Source: Actinernus sp. WN-2022 (lineage: Eukaryota; Cnidaria; Anthozoa; Actiniaria; Actinernidae). From it: 64,000 nt of DNA. Position numbers and translations under genes: made by a program. Below the pieces are notes generated by a model. It saw only the letters and a program-made list of their open reading frames with translations, had not been told where the DNA came from and did not search any database. Below are positions 19,921 through 32,246 of the stretch, piece after piece (position 1 is the stretch's first letter; each line of letters begins with the position of its first letter). The DNA is taken from positions 77,833,537-77,897,536 of the forward strand of contig JAOWCC010001589.1 of NCBI GenBank assembly GCA_030867875.1, in the 5' to 3' direction.

Positions 19921-20379
19921 ATAGCTATGAACCTCCATAAAGTTTTGAGTACTTCTGTGAAGAAGGTTTTGGTTTACAGTGAATACTTTATGTTCTACGC
20001 TTGTTTGAAATCGTGTAAATTTGACCTTTCCTGACCCATGACCGCGTAAGAAAAAGCCTGGGTAGACGGCATATAATTAATTCGACTTTGCAATCATTTG
20101 AAGAAATACTTAACATTTTGACTAAAATGACTTTTCTCTTTACTAACAACTCGCAAACTGTGTATAGTTTCTATGCATCGATGTTGTTGTGATAGAAAGT
20201 CGCCACGGAGAATAATGCATTAATGAGATGACTTCTACCCAGGCTTTTAATTACGCGGTCATGGGTCAGGAAAGGTCAAATTTACACGATTTCAAACAAG
20301 CGTATAACATTGAGTATTCTCTGTAAACCAAAACTTTCTTCACAGAAGTATTCAAAACATTTCGAAGGTTCATAGCTAT
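19921..20379. mobile_element. Foldback element with ~145-bp arms
   Basis: The left arm (19921-20071) runs from atagctatgaacc to aaaagcctgggtagac. The right arm (20236-20379) is its near reverse complement, from ctacccaggctttt to ggttcatagctat. The spacer is about 165 bp. Both arms contain tttgacctttcctgacccat or its inverse. Confidence 0.88.
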
Positions 20380-20519
20380 AAAAAAATGTAAGAAGGGTTA
20401 TAGGCACCTTAAGTAGAAAATTATTAAATGTAGTAGTATTTTTAATTATATATAATATTATTATACTAATTAGAATCATTGGGATAAACTTTCGTTAAGG
20501 TGAAGTATCACGAGCAACA

Positions 20520-20810
20520 ATTTCTTGCAACGTTGAAGCGCGATGTTACACGTATTGATTGGCTGGTAAGTGATGAAGTCGATGTGTCGGCGCGCGGATG
20601 CACAACGTAAAACAAAGATGGCAGACGTTCTTTCTAGATTTGTTGCGCAACAAGTTGCAACGCCAGTGGCAAAAATAAGTAGTAACTTCTACTTTGTGCA
20701 ACATGTCGCTGCAACATGGAATTTTGTTGTGTGGTAAGGTGTTCGAGTGAGTGGTAATACGTGTAACATCGCGCGTCAACTCGCAGCGCAACAGTTGCAC
20801 TAAATAGGCA
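20520..20810. repeat. Interspersed repeat rich in 'gcaac' (MITE-like)
   Basis: Contains gcgatgttacacgt at one end and acgtgtaacatcgcg at the other, with cgcaacaagttgcaacg and gcaacatgtcgctgcaac between. Its style resembles 61960-62303. I see no coding content. Confidence 0.65.
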
Positions 20811-20897
20811 ATATTCGTATTCTCACGGACGAGCTGGAACGAGCACTCAATGGAGGCTCATGCGGGGGAATCTTTCCTAATGCTAAATAGTTTTTAG

Positions 20898-20958
20898 CGA
20901 AGAGAGGAGAAGAGAGGAGAAGAGAGGAGAAAGGAGGGGAAAGGAGGGGAAACTGGGA
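20898..20958. repeat. Purine-rich simple repeat
   Basis: Runs of agaggaga and aggaggggaa. Low complexity only. Confidence 0.8.
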
Positions 20959-21360
20959 ATGAGAAAACAGAAGGGCCACCACTGCAAAATGTACGCTCCG
21001 CTGACCAAAAGAATGAAGGCTCTGGAGTACAAATACACATTTTCTAACTTAGGAACTCACACTGAATTACAAATTAAGAAACGTTAAACCTGTTAAAGTC
21101 TTAGGTTTAACTTGAAGGATTAACACAGTTTGGTTGTTTTTGGCGAAAGAGTTCACGTACACGTTCCTAAAACTTGAAACGGGTGATTGTCATTGTTTGT
21201 TTTTTGCTTTTTTCTGAATGGGCGGGAAACGCGCGCTCTTGGCTCAAAAATGCGCGTGACGTTTTGCCGCGGTGTGACTTCGGAGTCGGCTTTGCTAACC
21301 CTTCCCAGTATACAGTATCCTATCTTCTCTTAACCCCCTCGGTACCCGGGCTATGTCAAT

Positions 21361-21640
21361 TGGCCACTTGAGAAACGAAAAAACGACTGGGTCGAGTTTG
21401 TAAAGTCAATTTAATCATAATTTAATTAAGAAATGAACTCCATCACAAGAAGTCTTATTTTTGCGATTTTTGAAAGCTCTCCACAGGGTAAATATCGAAT
21501 GAAACGTCACCAGATCAGATTTGGTCAACTTACTAATTTTGATGTACTCTTTCTTGTGATGGAGTTCATTTCTTAATTAAATTATAATTAAATTGACTTC
21601 ACAAACTCGACCAGTCCTTTTTTCGTTTCTCAAGTGGCCA
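21361..21640. mobile_element. Foldback element with ~90-bp arms
   Basis: tggccacttgagaaacgaaa at the left end and tttcgtttctcaagtggcca at the right end. The arms continue through gtcgagtttgt, tcaatttaat and gaactccatcacaaga with few mismatches. Confidence 0.9.
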
Positions 21641-21659
21641 ATAGTGTGTATTAAACTGG

Positions 21660-24600
21660 TCTGTAAATAAACAAGCGGTCAGAACACATACCAGACTCTT
21701 GATGTGTTGATAGCAAACAGGAAAGTGTTAGTAGTTCTTCAGACGCAAGTCTGGTAAGGTTTTCTGTAGAATTTATGATAGCCTCTTTCTTTCCCTCGGA
21801 GGTACTAGTAGTGTGAACGCTGACAAACGTGGAGCTCTTAAATTTGTGGGACAGCACATTACCGGCTGCAAAAGTAGTAAACCCAGGTAGATCGGAAGGT
21901 TAATTATTGTTTTAGAAAAGGTACGGTGATTGAGCTAGTAAACGGCTATGGTTTCCCCCGATACAAGTGATTTTTTCATTAGGTAGCTGTTCCTCACCTC
22001 TCCGTCTGATCGCCATTTCATCAGTCTATATGTTGTTGTCATTCGTTTTAGTATTCCTCCTAAAATAATCCAGTGGGGGAGAAAAAAAGGGAGGAGGGGA
22101 GAAGTGAGGACTCGCCCTCGTAGTAAAAAAACAACGCCTTTGCACAATGAATTCGATCTCGACCTGCAAATGAAAGGCCTTCTATTCTTCTGGGATAAAG
22201 AGGTTTTAGCTATCAGAAACTTCCCAGTGTGGACAGCAGTGGAAGGAAACGCTCTCGGTAGATAAGAAGTGTCATGCCAACTGATAGCTGTTTTATGGAG
22301 GCGGTAAGAATCTTGGACACTTTACTTCTTTTAGCACGTGTGCATTCTGCCATGGACAACGGAGTGTTTGAGTGTTTTTGTCACCCACTGAATCTCGAAT
22401 CTAAAGTCAACAAAAAACAAAACTAGTAAAAACGCCTAGAGAACACAGCACAAAGGCAAAACTTATACCGGATCCCATTAGATTTGTGGCCGGAAGTTTC
22501 CCAGCCAAGAATAATCAACAGTGCGTGACAGGATAGCCCTTAGCTTCGCCGCTGGGTGGGTACCCGGATGTGGTTCAGTTGGGTTTCCTTTTCCTTTCCA
22601 CAGCAGAGCTGCGCCGTTCAATAAGTTCCTATTTCCTCTCGTTAACGTCGGGCTCGATAGGAAATGTTTTGAACGTGAGATGGTATTCTGAACTGTGGAC
22701 AGCAAACAATTAAGCAATATATTTTGGGGCATGGTTTCCAATCTCTTTTTTCGACCGGCTTGGACCTCTGGAAATCCAGGTAAGCATAATATATGATACA
22801 TACATTTCGTGTAAATATGTATACTTAGCTGCAATGGAACACGTTATTGAACTGAGAAAAAAAGAATTTGGTCTGAAAGGTAGCGGCTTCGTGTTTGTAT
22901 GTCGTGCCTGAAGATGGTGCTCCAATCTTTGTTTCCCATGGCATGGAAAATGCCAAACTAGCTATGTGCCGTATGTATATTTAGAAACTTTCACCTGTCT
23001 TTGATCGATACATCTTTACTTATCGGCCCGTTAAAATTACTGTGGCTTAATCGCACGTCTGGCTACATGCCGTTTGAAGCGCACAAACACTTTTAAATCA
23101 ATATACTCTTTCTTTCATACTCTTCAGTTTTGAAAATATAATGTGTGCAAATAGTGCAAACTCCTTGGGTAGACCAGCACAGCCGCATGCACTCTTTCTT
23201 ATTATAAAACTTCATACTAGCTGAAAGCAAAGGTAAAGAGTGTTAAATCAATGTTTTTTTGTTTTGTGAATAGTTTAGAATTTTCTCGAACATTTGTTGT
23301 GATTCTTGAACAACTTCAGTCACAAGACAAATGCCTTGACTCGGTTGTAACCTGCAGCTTTTATAGGGCATATGCATAGAAACTGGGCTCCTGGAGATAG
23401 TAAAACCATGATCACAAACATAGTTTTACAAGACGTACTTAGGAAGCCAAAACATTGAAAAATGCAGGATTTGACGGTACGGATAACGGATCTTACAGAA
23501 CAGTTCTGACATTGCGGTTTCTGCTTAATTAAAGGAAACATCGCATGCACCACACCGCATTCAACCAAAAACCACTAATATGCATTAACAAACCGGGTTT
23601 TTACGTGAATTAAGCAATTAAATATTAAATCGGAAACATACCGCACCGCATCAACTTAACCACCCTTGGTTAACCTAAACAAACAATATAACACGGCCAC
23701 TCGACGTACGACGCGGGCCATCAGCTATTACTGATCTCGTGTCAGCGCCATACGGCAAAACAACTAGCGGCTCGTTGTCTTCTTGGTCTAGGTTATGGGT
23801 AGATCTAAATCGGCGGCATTGTATGGCATGCTTTGAACTTCACAACCCTCATATAGCGTACAGCCCACTGTTGATCAGACCGTTGACAATACCACACCTA
23901 TGCGTTGTGTTTTGACTGAAAATCGTAACCGCAAAACCAGCAGGCTACCGACTCGCTGGGTATTTCAACAATTGAGCGTTTATTAGCACAAGTTTATTTT
24001 ATATTTTATCAAAACTAATCATCAATGAATACTAATAATATACCACCTGCATTCCAACGCCAAAGTTGTGTGTCTTCGACATTATCAAAATACGAGGATA
24101 AATGTTCGAATTCGATTCTATAGCCGTAAATTACATTGCTGCTTCAAAATATTGTCAAACTGAATTCACCTCAAAGGATAAGTTGCACACACCTTATCAG
24201 CATATCATTGCTGGAAAAAGGGTGACGCGCCGTACCGGAGACATCGTGTCAAGGTCTAAAGAAGTCTGCAGGGTTTTGATAGCTCAGTTATATCATTTTA
24301 CCGGCGAAGAAAATAGCAAACTGTCAAAGCCCGCAAATTCCGGCAAATTGGCCATACCAGACTTTGATCAGCCCCTATGGCTATGGTTGTTTCAGGTCCC
24401 GTTAAAATTTAAAATGTGAGCAACAACATGACAACTGCGAGCGCGCCTCCCATACCAGCGCTACTGTAACAGCAGCACGGTAGCTCTACCCTGCTCTGCC
24501 AGACGTACATTTCACTCTATACTCTTTCGCCTGCAGAGCCGGCGTAGCCCGTTCTAGCTTTTAGACTAGGTCTTTGCTTTTTTCATCAGTGGTCAACATC

Positions 24601-24810
24601 GATCTGGCTGTTTGGCTGTTTTTTTTATTGCATGTGTTTTTGTTTGCGCGCTGCCACCAAACTAAAACACGGTGTTAATCGTGCCAGGGCGACTTTAGTA
24701 ATGACACTTTAGCAAGATCGATATATCCGAGCCGAATTCGATCTTCGCGCCAAAATTTGGTATCTGACTGACTTGCACTTAAATCAATTAAACTTGAGCG
24801 TTTATCAACA
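21660..24810. other. Intergenic stretch with no recognised gene
   Basis: I read all frames on both strands and recognise no family. The longest open frames (22478-22834 minus, 24102-24419 plus) lack splice-linked partners or familiar motifs. Some parts look like old repeats. Confidence 0.5.
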
Positions 24811-25404
24811 TGCCGGTGTCCCAGGGAATTTACCCCCCCCCCCTTCTCTAAATTTTATCCCTAGGAATTTCCTAGGAATCCTGCCCCCCAGGGGGTAAAT
24901 TTCCTAGGAAATATATCCCCCTTCAGGGATTTTATCCCCCCCCCCCCCCCAACAAACTGGAGAAATAAACTTAGATTTCAAGAAATAAAGGGGTAACACA
25001 TGTTTACCTGTGAACCGTTGTTTTCTTGTGAGATTATGTTCACTGACCGGTTAGGTTTTTTTTAAATGTAGGGTAAGGGTTTGGATTAATTCACAGAAAC
25101 ATTTAAGAAGCATTGCATATTAGTTTTAAATTTGTCAGTTGTTTCAATCTATTGCAATTGCAATTTAAAAAAAATTCAATTCAAAAAAGTTTCTTTATAC
25201 TGAACAGCCATAACTAAATCCGTGTATGAATAGCATCTTTCTTTCTTTCTTTTTTTTTTTGAGGGGGGAGGGGTAAATTCCCTGGAGGGAGGTAGGATTC
25301 CTAGAAAATTTACCCCCCTAGGGGGTTGAGATTTCTAGGAATCCTACCCCCGGGGGAGGGGGGAGGGGAATTCCCTGGGGGGTAAATTCCCTGTGACACC
25401 GGTA
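24811..25404. mobile_element. Foldback element rich in C and G homopolymers
   Basis: The left end gccggtgtcccagggaattt returns inverted as aaattccctgtgacaccggt. Inside are C-runs on the left half, G-runs on the right half, and repeated cctaggaat/attcctagg motifs. Run lengths may be unreliable in the assembly. Confidence 0.8.
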
Positions 25405-25899
25405 GTACCCTAATCAAACAAAGGCTCTTTTTGTGCCCTCAGCCTGGTTCACACGTGACATAAAGCGCAAGCAACATACGCAGACGCGCTGCTTAATTGT
25501 GACATAAGAACAAGCACTGCTAATTATCAATTAGTATGTTGCTTGGCAGTGATGCTTGTGTCGCTAGTGTGAACTCCATCGAACGTCTACACAAAATTCA
25601 TATTCGAGCACGAGCGATGCAAGCTAAACGCAAGCAAAATACGCAGACACGGTAATGTATTGATCGTTAGCGTACTTATTCTTATCTCACAATTACGACA
25701 ATGCAACAAAACAACAACAAACAACATTTATTTTTCACTCGGTGTAAATAATTACAAGATTTACCTATTTTGTGAATTGAGTTGGAGGACCCGAAAGAAA
25801 ACAATATCTAGAGCTATCTAGCCGGGAGGTGGGTGGGGACCACCAGTACAGGCTTCAGGACGTTACAAACACGCAAGCTAACAAAGTAACTATATATGA

Positions 25900-26720
25900 C
25901 TTACATATACGAGAAAAAGGGAAAGTATCAAAATAGCATAGTAATCATAGTATAGTATTAATGTAAATGGTAGTTGTAATAAGATAGGAGGAATAATTCC
26001 ATTTAAACAAATGACGTTTTTCTGATTTGATTGAATAAGGAATTTCTTTCCAAATCTTAATGCCATTGTAACTGCTTAACCTCTTAGTCAGTTCTAATGG
26101 TTCAGTAAAGAAGATTTGTTTTTTGTTTGTGTTTGCCTTGTATCATGATGATGAATCTCGTTTAGTGGCGTAAACAAAGCTGAGAAGGTATCGTCAGTTA
26201 TCTTTTTGTGAATGATGTAATGCATGAAAAGGCTAGAGTGTAGTTTGAGGATATAATTTAAGTTTATAAAAGAGAGGTGCTGCGTGACTCACTATTCCAT
26301 GCAATTTTCATTTATAATTAACATGGCTCGGACTGCTTTTTTTTAGATTTTCGATAGGTTTGAGAGCTGATGTAAGGGCGTTAGGCCATAGTAAATTAGC
26401 ATAAGTTAAATGTTAATAGAGAAGGGAGGAGTTAATTTGTTTTAATACAGGGGGCACGGTGTCTTGCTTTAAAAATAATTCCAATGGTTTTAGCAAGTTT
26501 AGCTTTTATGGAAGCTTTCTGATCTTTCCATGTCAATTTTTTATCAATGATGATACCTAAATATTTAGTGTAACTTTTTCTTCAATGATTTCGTTATATA
26601 TTTTTGAATTTAGTGATCTTGGTAATTGTTTTTGTTTCGAATGAGAAATGACATAGTTTGATTTTGTTACATTTATTTAGTTTATTACATAATAACCATT
26701 CTTGTCGCTTACGCAGCCGC
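25900..26720 (-). mobile_element. Degraded LINE 3' fragment
   Basis: The minus strand encodes, with breaks, KYLGIIIDKKLTWKDQ, IKAKLAKPLELF, then HLTYANLLWPNAL and later IKIWKEIPYSIKS. This is the usual order after the RT domain in CR1/L2-type elements. There are many stops; it is a dead copy. Confidence 0.7.
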
Positions 26721-27147
26721 TTATGCTTGTGTTACGTCAACACTTTGTTGTTCGCGTACGTGACGACTAGAAAAACCATAAACTTATGTTAAAGCCGCGG
26801 TATGTAAATGCTATATAAATCTTATTTTTTTATCAGAATAGTTAGAAAGTGGAAACAGTTGATGAAGCTGAGTGCCCAAATCTTTATAAGAGTAGACTTA
26901 AGTCACATGAACATTTAAATATGTTTGACTTAACTTTCTTAGCATTTCTTAGACTATTTTAGTTCTCTTATATTTCATAATCACTTTTTGTAGGTTAACC
27001 TCACGATTTCCATTCAAGATGTGTCTACTTTATATGTTCCTTACTAAGTACATGCTCATCGCTGTTTTTTTATTAGTTTAAATTTGTATTTATTTGTACA
27101 TTTGTTAAAAAATACGTATGTATATGTATGTATTATTAGCATAATCC

Positions 27148-27285
27148 AGCCGCCGTCTATTGGCAAACTCGCCATCTGATTGGCTAGCGAGGCGCCGTCT
27201 ATTGGCAAACTCGCCATCTGATTGGCTAGCGAGGCGCCGTCAATTGGCAAACTCGCCATCTGATTGGCTAGCGAGGCGCCGTCTA
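27148..27285. repeat. 42-bp tandem array (three copies)
   Basis: Unit gccgtctattggcaaactcg then ccatctgattggctagcgag then gc. Each unit has two ATTGG boxes. Repeat-driven open frames exist on both strands. Confidence 0.88.
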
Positions 27286-27289
27286 TCGA

Positions 27290-28300
27290 TTGATAGTCGA
27301 CCGTGGACGCGCTGGAGACAAATGTCACCCTTAAAAATTGCAAAAAAAATCACAATTTCCTCGATCGCAAAGTCGATAGAACGGTGACTGGCTTGCTCTT
27401 GGTAGATATTTGTCGATAGAAACCTCGATCTCGCAGCTGTCTAATTGTTAAATAGACCGTTTATTTGGTGTGTCATCTCAAATCCTCTGGCAGAAAATAT
27501 TCCACATCAACAGTATTTTATCGTGCGTTAACAGGAAGTAGTGATCTGAAACACCTGAGGCTGTTTTCCGTTTAGTCACGCAATCTTTACTTCTCCGATA
27601 ATTCAGCGAGATAAAATATTCCAAAACCAAAGGTTTGCACAAATTGCTTGATTAGTTTTTAAACCAAAAATTCCTGGCCGGGTAACATTTTAAACTTCCA
27701 GCAACCTTATCGCTAATGGGCCACTGTACGTTTCAGACGACGGCAGGCAAACTTTTCGTGCGTCGCGTCGATTCAATCAGTCATGCCAATGAGTCATAAC
27801 AATATATTTTGCTCGCCATTAAGTGAAAAGTTAGAGTTAGATTTAGTATCAGTAGCATTTTCTTTTCAAGGCAGGAGCGTTCGATGTAAGGCTGCGGTGC
27901 GCGACATTGGATATTGTGAGCTTTCATGTGATAGTGCCCGACGCTGCTAGCTTGAGAATTCGAACTGGGAGTTATAATTAAACGATTGTCTAACGCTATC
28001 ATCAGAATCCGGCAGTTGTGGTCCTTCGTGGCCACTGTGAGCAAAAAAATAGTAAACTACCCGATTTATTCAGATTTAAACTTTGATGCTTTATTATATG
28101 CGTGACCAACGCATCCTCCCCGTTGAATTCACAACTATCCTTAAATGGCAAACACGCTTGGAATAATGATAAACGTTAATTCTACGACAAATCCTAACCC
28201 GAACCACAAACCAAACACTAACCATCGGACGAGTTCACGGGTAAACGACGGGTTCTCGCTCACCTAGAGCTAGATGACACAGGTAAACAAGAAGAGAAGG
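27290..28300. other. Intergenic stretch, nothing recognised
   Basis: No exon-like conserved peptide, RNA gene or repeat structure that I can name. The minus-strand open frame 27781-28044 resembles no known family. Confidence 0.4.
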
Positions 28301-28319
28301 TAAAGAGAGGAAAAATATT

Positions 28320-28430
28320 TTTTGAGCGCTCCTATTGCCTACACGGACTCCAACTCGTAACCCTTTGCGTGTACTGCAGTGTAGTGCAGACGCGTCATCA
28401 CTACTACACTAAGCCGGTCTACCGCCGTTC
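28320..28430 (-). mobile_element. Possible degenerate tRNA-like SINE
   Basis: The minus strand carries cttagtgtagtagtgatgac and then ggttacgagttggagtcc, roughly A- and B-box-like. It is weaker than the copy at 17778-17862. Confidence 0.35.
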
Positions 28431-28710
28431 GGAATGTAACAAATGTTTATCTTTATGTAGTAGTCTCCGAGCAGAATAAACCTTTTTTGGCCGCTTGCGA
28501 ATTGTGCCGGTACGACAGAAAAAGCAATTTTCGATCAGCATTTGAGCATATAAGGGAGGGGGGGAGGGGAGGGTTGGTAATAAAAAAATTAAAATTAAAA
28601 TCGAAAAAATATGATAATTAATGCAAAATAATAATAACAATAATAAAAGCGAAAGAAAGAGAAGTCCACCAATGCACCAATTACAAAGAGCTCCGGCTAC
28701 AAGCAGCGGT

Positions 28711-28859
28711 ATTGCTGGTTTTCACTCAATCCCCAGAGATTCAAATGACACTGAAGGGCAAGGCAGCCATGTTGGTGCCCCAACAAAAGAAGCTAACGAG
28801 GAATCTATTGTTTAAGGGCACCAACATGGCGGCTATGACGTCAAGTGAAAACCAGCAAT
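28711..28859. mobile_element. Foldback MITE, copy 1 (related copy in kindlin intron)
   Basis: Perfect 16-bp ends attgctggttttcact and agtgaaaaccagcaat. Inner arms gccatgttggtg and caccaacatggc also invert. The sequence around caatccccagagattcaaa and gaagctaacga is shared with 53461-53601. Confidence 0.85.
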
Positions 28860-28974
28860 TACTCAAAATAATCAACATTCCACCAGATGACGTCTCAACA
28901 AGTGGATGAGCAGAATTAAAACGAGCATGCGCATTTATAATAGGGAATTTTTACGAGCACTGCCGGCAGGCCAA

Positions 28975-29085
28975 TAGACTCTTTGCAGCTAACAGTCACG
29001 TGCTGATATAATACTTCATTAACGAATGAATAGGCCCTTTCCAGCAAACAGTCACGTGCTGATATAATACTTCATTAACGAATGA
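28975..29085. repeat. Direct duplication of ~55 bp
   Basis: caaacagtcacgtgctgata then taatacttcattaacgaatg occurs twice about 57 bp apart (the first copy begins taacagtcacg). Confidence 0.8.
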
Positions 29086-29087
29086 AC

Positions 29088-29550
29088 TGAGCTCGTGATC
29101 CCCATGGGAAATGCGTTGCCATGAATACTGGAGAGCAAGCGCTAACGCAGTTTTAGAAAGATCGTCAATCGATTGGAGGTGGAAAATAGCATTTACAAAC
29201 AGGTTTTGCTAATAACACTACCGATCTCGTACAAGGCCTTTAAATAAATGAAGTCAGATATTTTTTGCTCTCCAGTACAACCACGTGATTTGTTAGCTGC
29301 AAAGGGCCTATTGAGCTCGTGATCCCCATGGGAAAGACATTGCCATGGATGCTGGAGAGCAAGCTATCTTTAATATCGCTGTTTTTGAAAGATCGAAAAT
29401 CGATTGGAAGTGCAAAATAGGATTTACAAATAGGTTTTTGCTAATATCAATACCGATCTTGTACAAGGCATTTAAATAAATTAAGTGAGATATGTTTTGC
29501 TCTCCAGTACAACCACGTGATGTGTTAGCTGCAAAGGGCCTATTGACCGA
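29088..29550. repeat. Tandem duplication of ~225-bp unit
   Basis: gagctcgtgatccccatggg begins both copies (about 29088 and 29313). Both run through ggagagcaagc, gatcg.aaatcgattgga, accgatct.gtacaaggc and ctccagtacaaccacgtgat. Roughly 10 percent divergence by eye. Confidence 0.82.
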
Positions 29551-29634
29551 TTAAACTTGTACATTTGTCATCCCAATTCAGATAATGTATTTTTCTCAGG
29601 TGGGGATAAAGGAAAAAAATTAAACAATGGATTT

Positions 29635-29915
29635 CGAATAGGACCTAATTTTGTCAGGGGAGGTGGTGGGTAGGCGGGTCATATACCCCTACCCCTTTTT
29701 TCGAGGGTGATTTTCTCGCGTTATAAAATAGGGATACCTGATTTTAATGCAGATACACGTTCTTCTCTGCCTGTAGAAACTAGAAATATAGTTACTTCAA
29801 TCGATAAGTATTTTATTCAAGAAGATATTTGTGGTCAAAAATCTAGATTTTGCCAAAACAGGTGGTGGGTTCCGGGTACAACCCCCCTTCCATCAAAATT
29901 GGGTCCCGCCAGAGT
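29635..29915. repeat. Possible foldback element
   Basis: Loose inverted arms ggacctaattttgtcagggg and ccatcaaaattgggtccc with GGTGGTGGG-type sequence in each. Weak symmetry. Confidence 0.4.
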
Positions 29916-30007
29916 ACCATTGTTTTGACCTCTCCTTAGTCAAGGGTAAAATCAGTTGACCTGAATCTTGGGACAACAAATGGTCAATTTAATTTCCGGT
30001 TTGCATT

Positions 30008-30055
30008 ATTACGTCAGTTGAATACGACTACCAGAATCTATTCAACTGACGTAAT
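30008..30055. repeat. Short hairpin, 17-bp perfect arms
   Basis: attacgtcagttgaata and tattcaactgacgtaat around a 14-bp loop. Confidence 0.8.
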
Positions 30056-30059
30056 CCGC

Positions 30060-32110
30060 CTATTTATTTACGAGCAGAGTTTATCCAAGCCTGATTATAC
30101 CAGGAGCCCTGAGTTATGTACAGAAAGGGGTGAAGGCATCATTTTTGTTATTCAATAATATTTATTATTATTATGGTGCTGGGTGAAATAAGTAAATAAA
30201 ATAAATGAACTACCTTAACAGGCAAGTCGCTAGCCTAGGGGCGAGGCCCGGATGGCTGTATGTCTAGCTGTTCGCAGGCTACATCAGTTCTAGGTGTCCG
30301 GAGACATGTTCCACTGGAACATTTAATCATAGGCTCTCGTACCTCCCAGCGTTTTTGAGCAGAATTTTGCGATGACTCATGACAGTGCAATGGTGGAGGA
30401 GGAGCCGTGGAAGGAGTTCGTTCGCACCCTTCCTGCATGATGACTGCAAGGCTGATCGGACGGCCAAGTATTATGTTATTTATTGTACCCTATTTCTCGG
30501 TTCGGCATAACGAACCTCATTCTTCATCGCGGGTACGTTACTAAATAAGAAATTACAACGCTGATTTGGCTACGAGAAATCTGAACTGAAACCGTTGTAG
30601 GGTTTGATGTAATGAGATACAATCAGTATCGTGAGGTACGCGGATTGTAACTCGCTGTTTTGTTGTTATTTTGTTTTGTTTTTGTCTTGTTTTTTTTAGG
30701 GGGGGGGGGGAGGAGAGGTTTTTGACTTTTGATTAATGTGAAGTCGCGATATGTAGTCAGTTTACTAAAAGAAAAGAAACTCGAGTGGCTGAGTCCCCAT
30801 TCCGTTCATTTTTAATGCAAAAGGACTGGGTCACCCTCGGACCGTACACATCATTGTCCGTGTTCAGAACACGGAAAGGCGAGAGGCTAGGCGGAAAGGT
30901 GTTGTCTCAGCCGTAGTTAATCACCAATAAAAAGCCGTTGCGTTTAAAAGTCGGAGCAAGGCCATTGCTACACCCTTGATTCATTATACATACAGTATTT
31001 TGCTTTGAAGTGTGTTAGAGAACCTGCGGTTTTCCAACAGGATCGCCGATTGTGTTGAAATCAATAGACGGATGTACTAGAGGCATCACGCAATTTATTT
31101 ATTTTGAGTGACATTATTTGGCGATCTGAAACATAACTTGTGGTCTCAGTAGAAAATTTCCGCGCTTCACCTCGCAATACTGATAATTTTCTTGTCTCAG
31201 AGACTATTCAGTCTGTTATATGACGCTACAGTTTTACAACCAAGACCGAGAGACAACACTTTGACATAGCCTGTGAAGTTCGAGTGAGCACAAAGTAGCG
31301 GCAGCTTTCGCAGGCTGGCTATAAATACTGATTTATCGAAAAGACTAGTTGATCATGATTTTGTTTTTCGACTCCAACAAAACAATCCTCACAGTCAGTT
31401 TCGTTACTCCCAATTTCCGTGCTCATCTATAAACAGCGCGAAATTGTTTGACTGGCCTCATACATTACGTTTGGGTGTCAGAGCTAGCATATATTTGGCG
31501 CTTACGTTGCCCTTTTATGGTGAGTGGAATTCGGCGTGGACATTCCGAAAGTGCCCGAATGACGTCCGACTGATATCGCTTTCAAAGTCACTATCACTTA
31601 ACGCTCATGACGAAAGTGTGTTGAATTTGCGAAACATGCGAAGACCTGTAATAACTGGGACGTTAAAAGAATCCTAAATTATCAGAACATTTTCTCGTGG
31701 AGTAAAAGGCGAAGCGGGGGTACGATGTCGAAATAAACTCGGAATTTGCTCGGTAATCATTTGATATTCGATTCGTATATCTTCGTGCTTATCGAAGCAA
31801 AACGGAAATATGCAAGCTTCAAAGGTCACGAACTTAGAGTTGCTCCAGTTGTCTGTTCTATATTCCTCCGCCGTTTGATTCGCGAGGGATTTAGTCTATG
31901 AGCATGCAATGGGGAGAAGATAACATAAACTCCGCTCTGTAGGACTACACGCCGGAAGTATCGAGTACAGAGTGATTTTAGTGGAAAGAACGAGAGGACT
32001 TCAAAACGAGACCACAAACTACGATTACGAAGCTAGTTCGCGCGCTAGTTCGTGATAGAATTATATTTTGAGCAAGTGTCAGTTTAGTTTACTCGGCACT
32101 TCATTACATT
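30060..32110. other. Region upstream of kindlin
   Basis: No conserved exon that I can identify. The kindlin promoter and any 5' non-coding exon should lie here, but I cannot place a transcription start. A weak TATA-like aattatatttt lies near 32058. A G-run sits near 30700. The open frames 30235-30438 (minus) and 31444-31677 (plus) resemble no known family. Confidence 0.4.
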
Positions 32111-32246
32111 ATGGCTAACACCGCCGCCAAGAAAGCGAATTGGAATTTGTCGGTTTATATCACAAGTTTAAGCACTGAAAAGCCTGTGGAAGTTACAGGG
32201 CAGACACATATTGGAAAGTTGATGCTGGACCTTGTCGAGGGACTTG
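32111..32246 (+). CDS. Kindlin exon 1 (F0)
   Basis: Starts at ATG in tacattATGG. Encodes [19 protein letters not shown] onward to [18 protein letters not shown]. Donor gtaagt, phase 1 out. W-x-L-x-V and HIGGVM-like HIGKLM match kindlin F0. Confidence 0.92.

Noticed and set aside
22478..22834. 118-residue minus-strand frame
   Set aside because: No family resemblance; overlaps another minus-strand frame in a different phase.
24102..24419. 105-residue plus-strand frame
   Set aside because: No recognisable motif, no splice partners, typical length for chance in this region.
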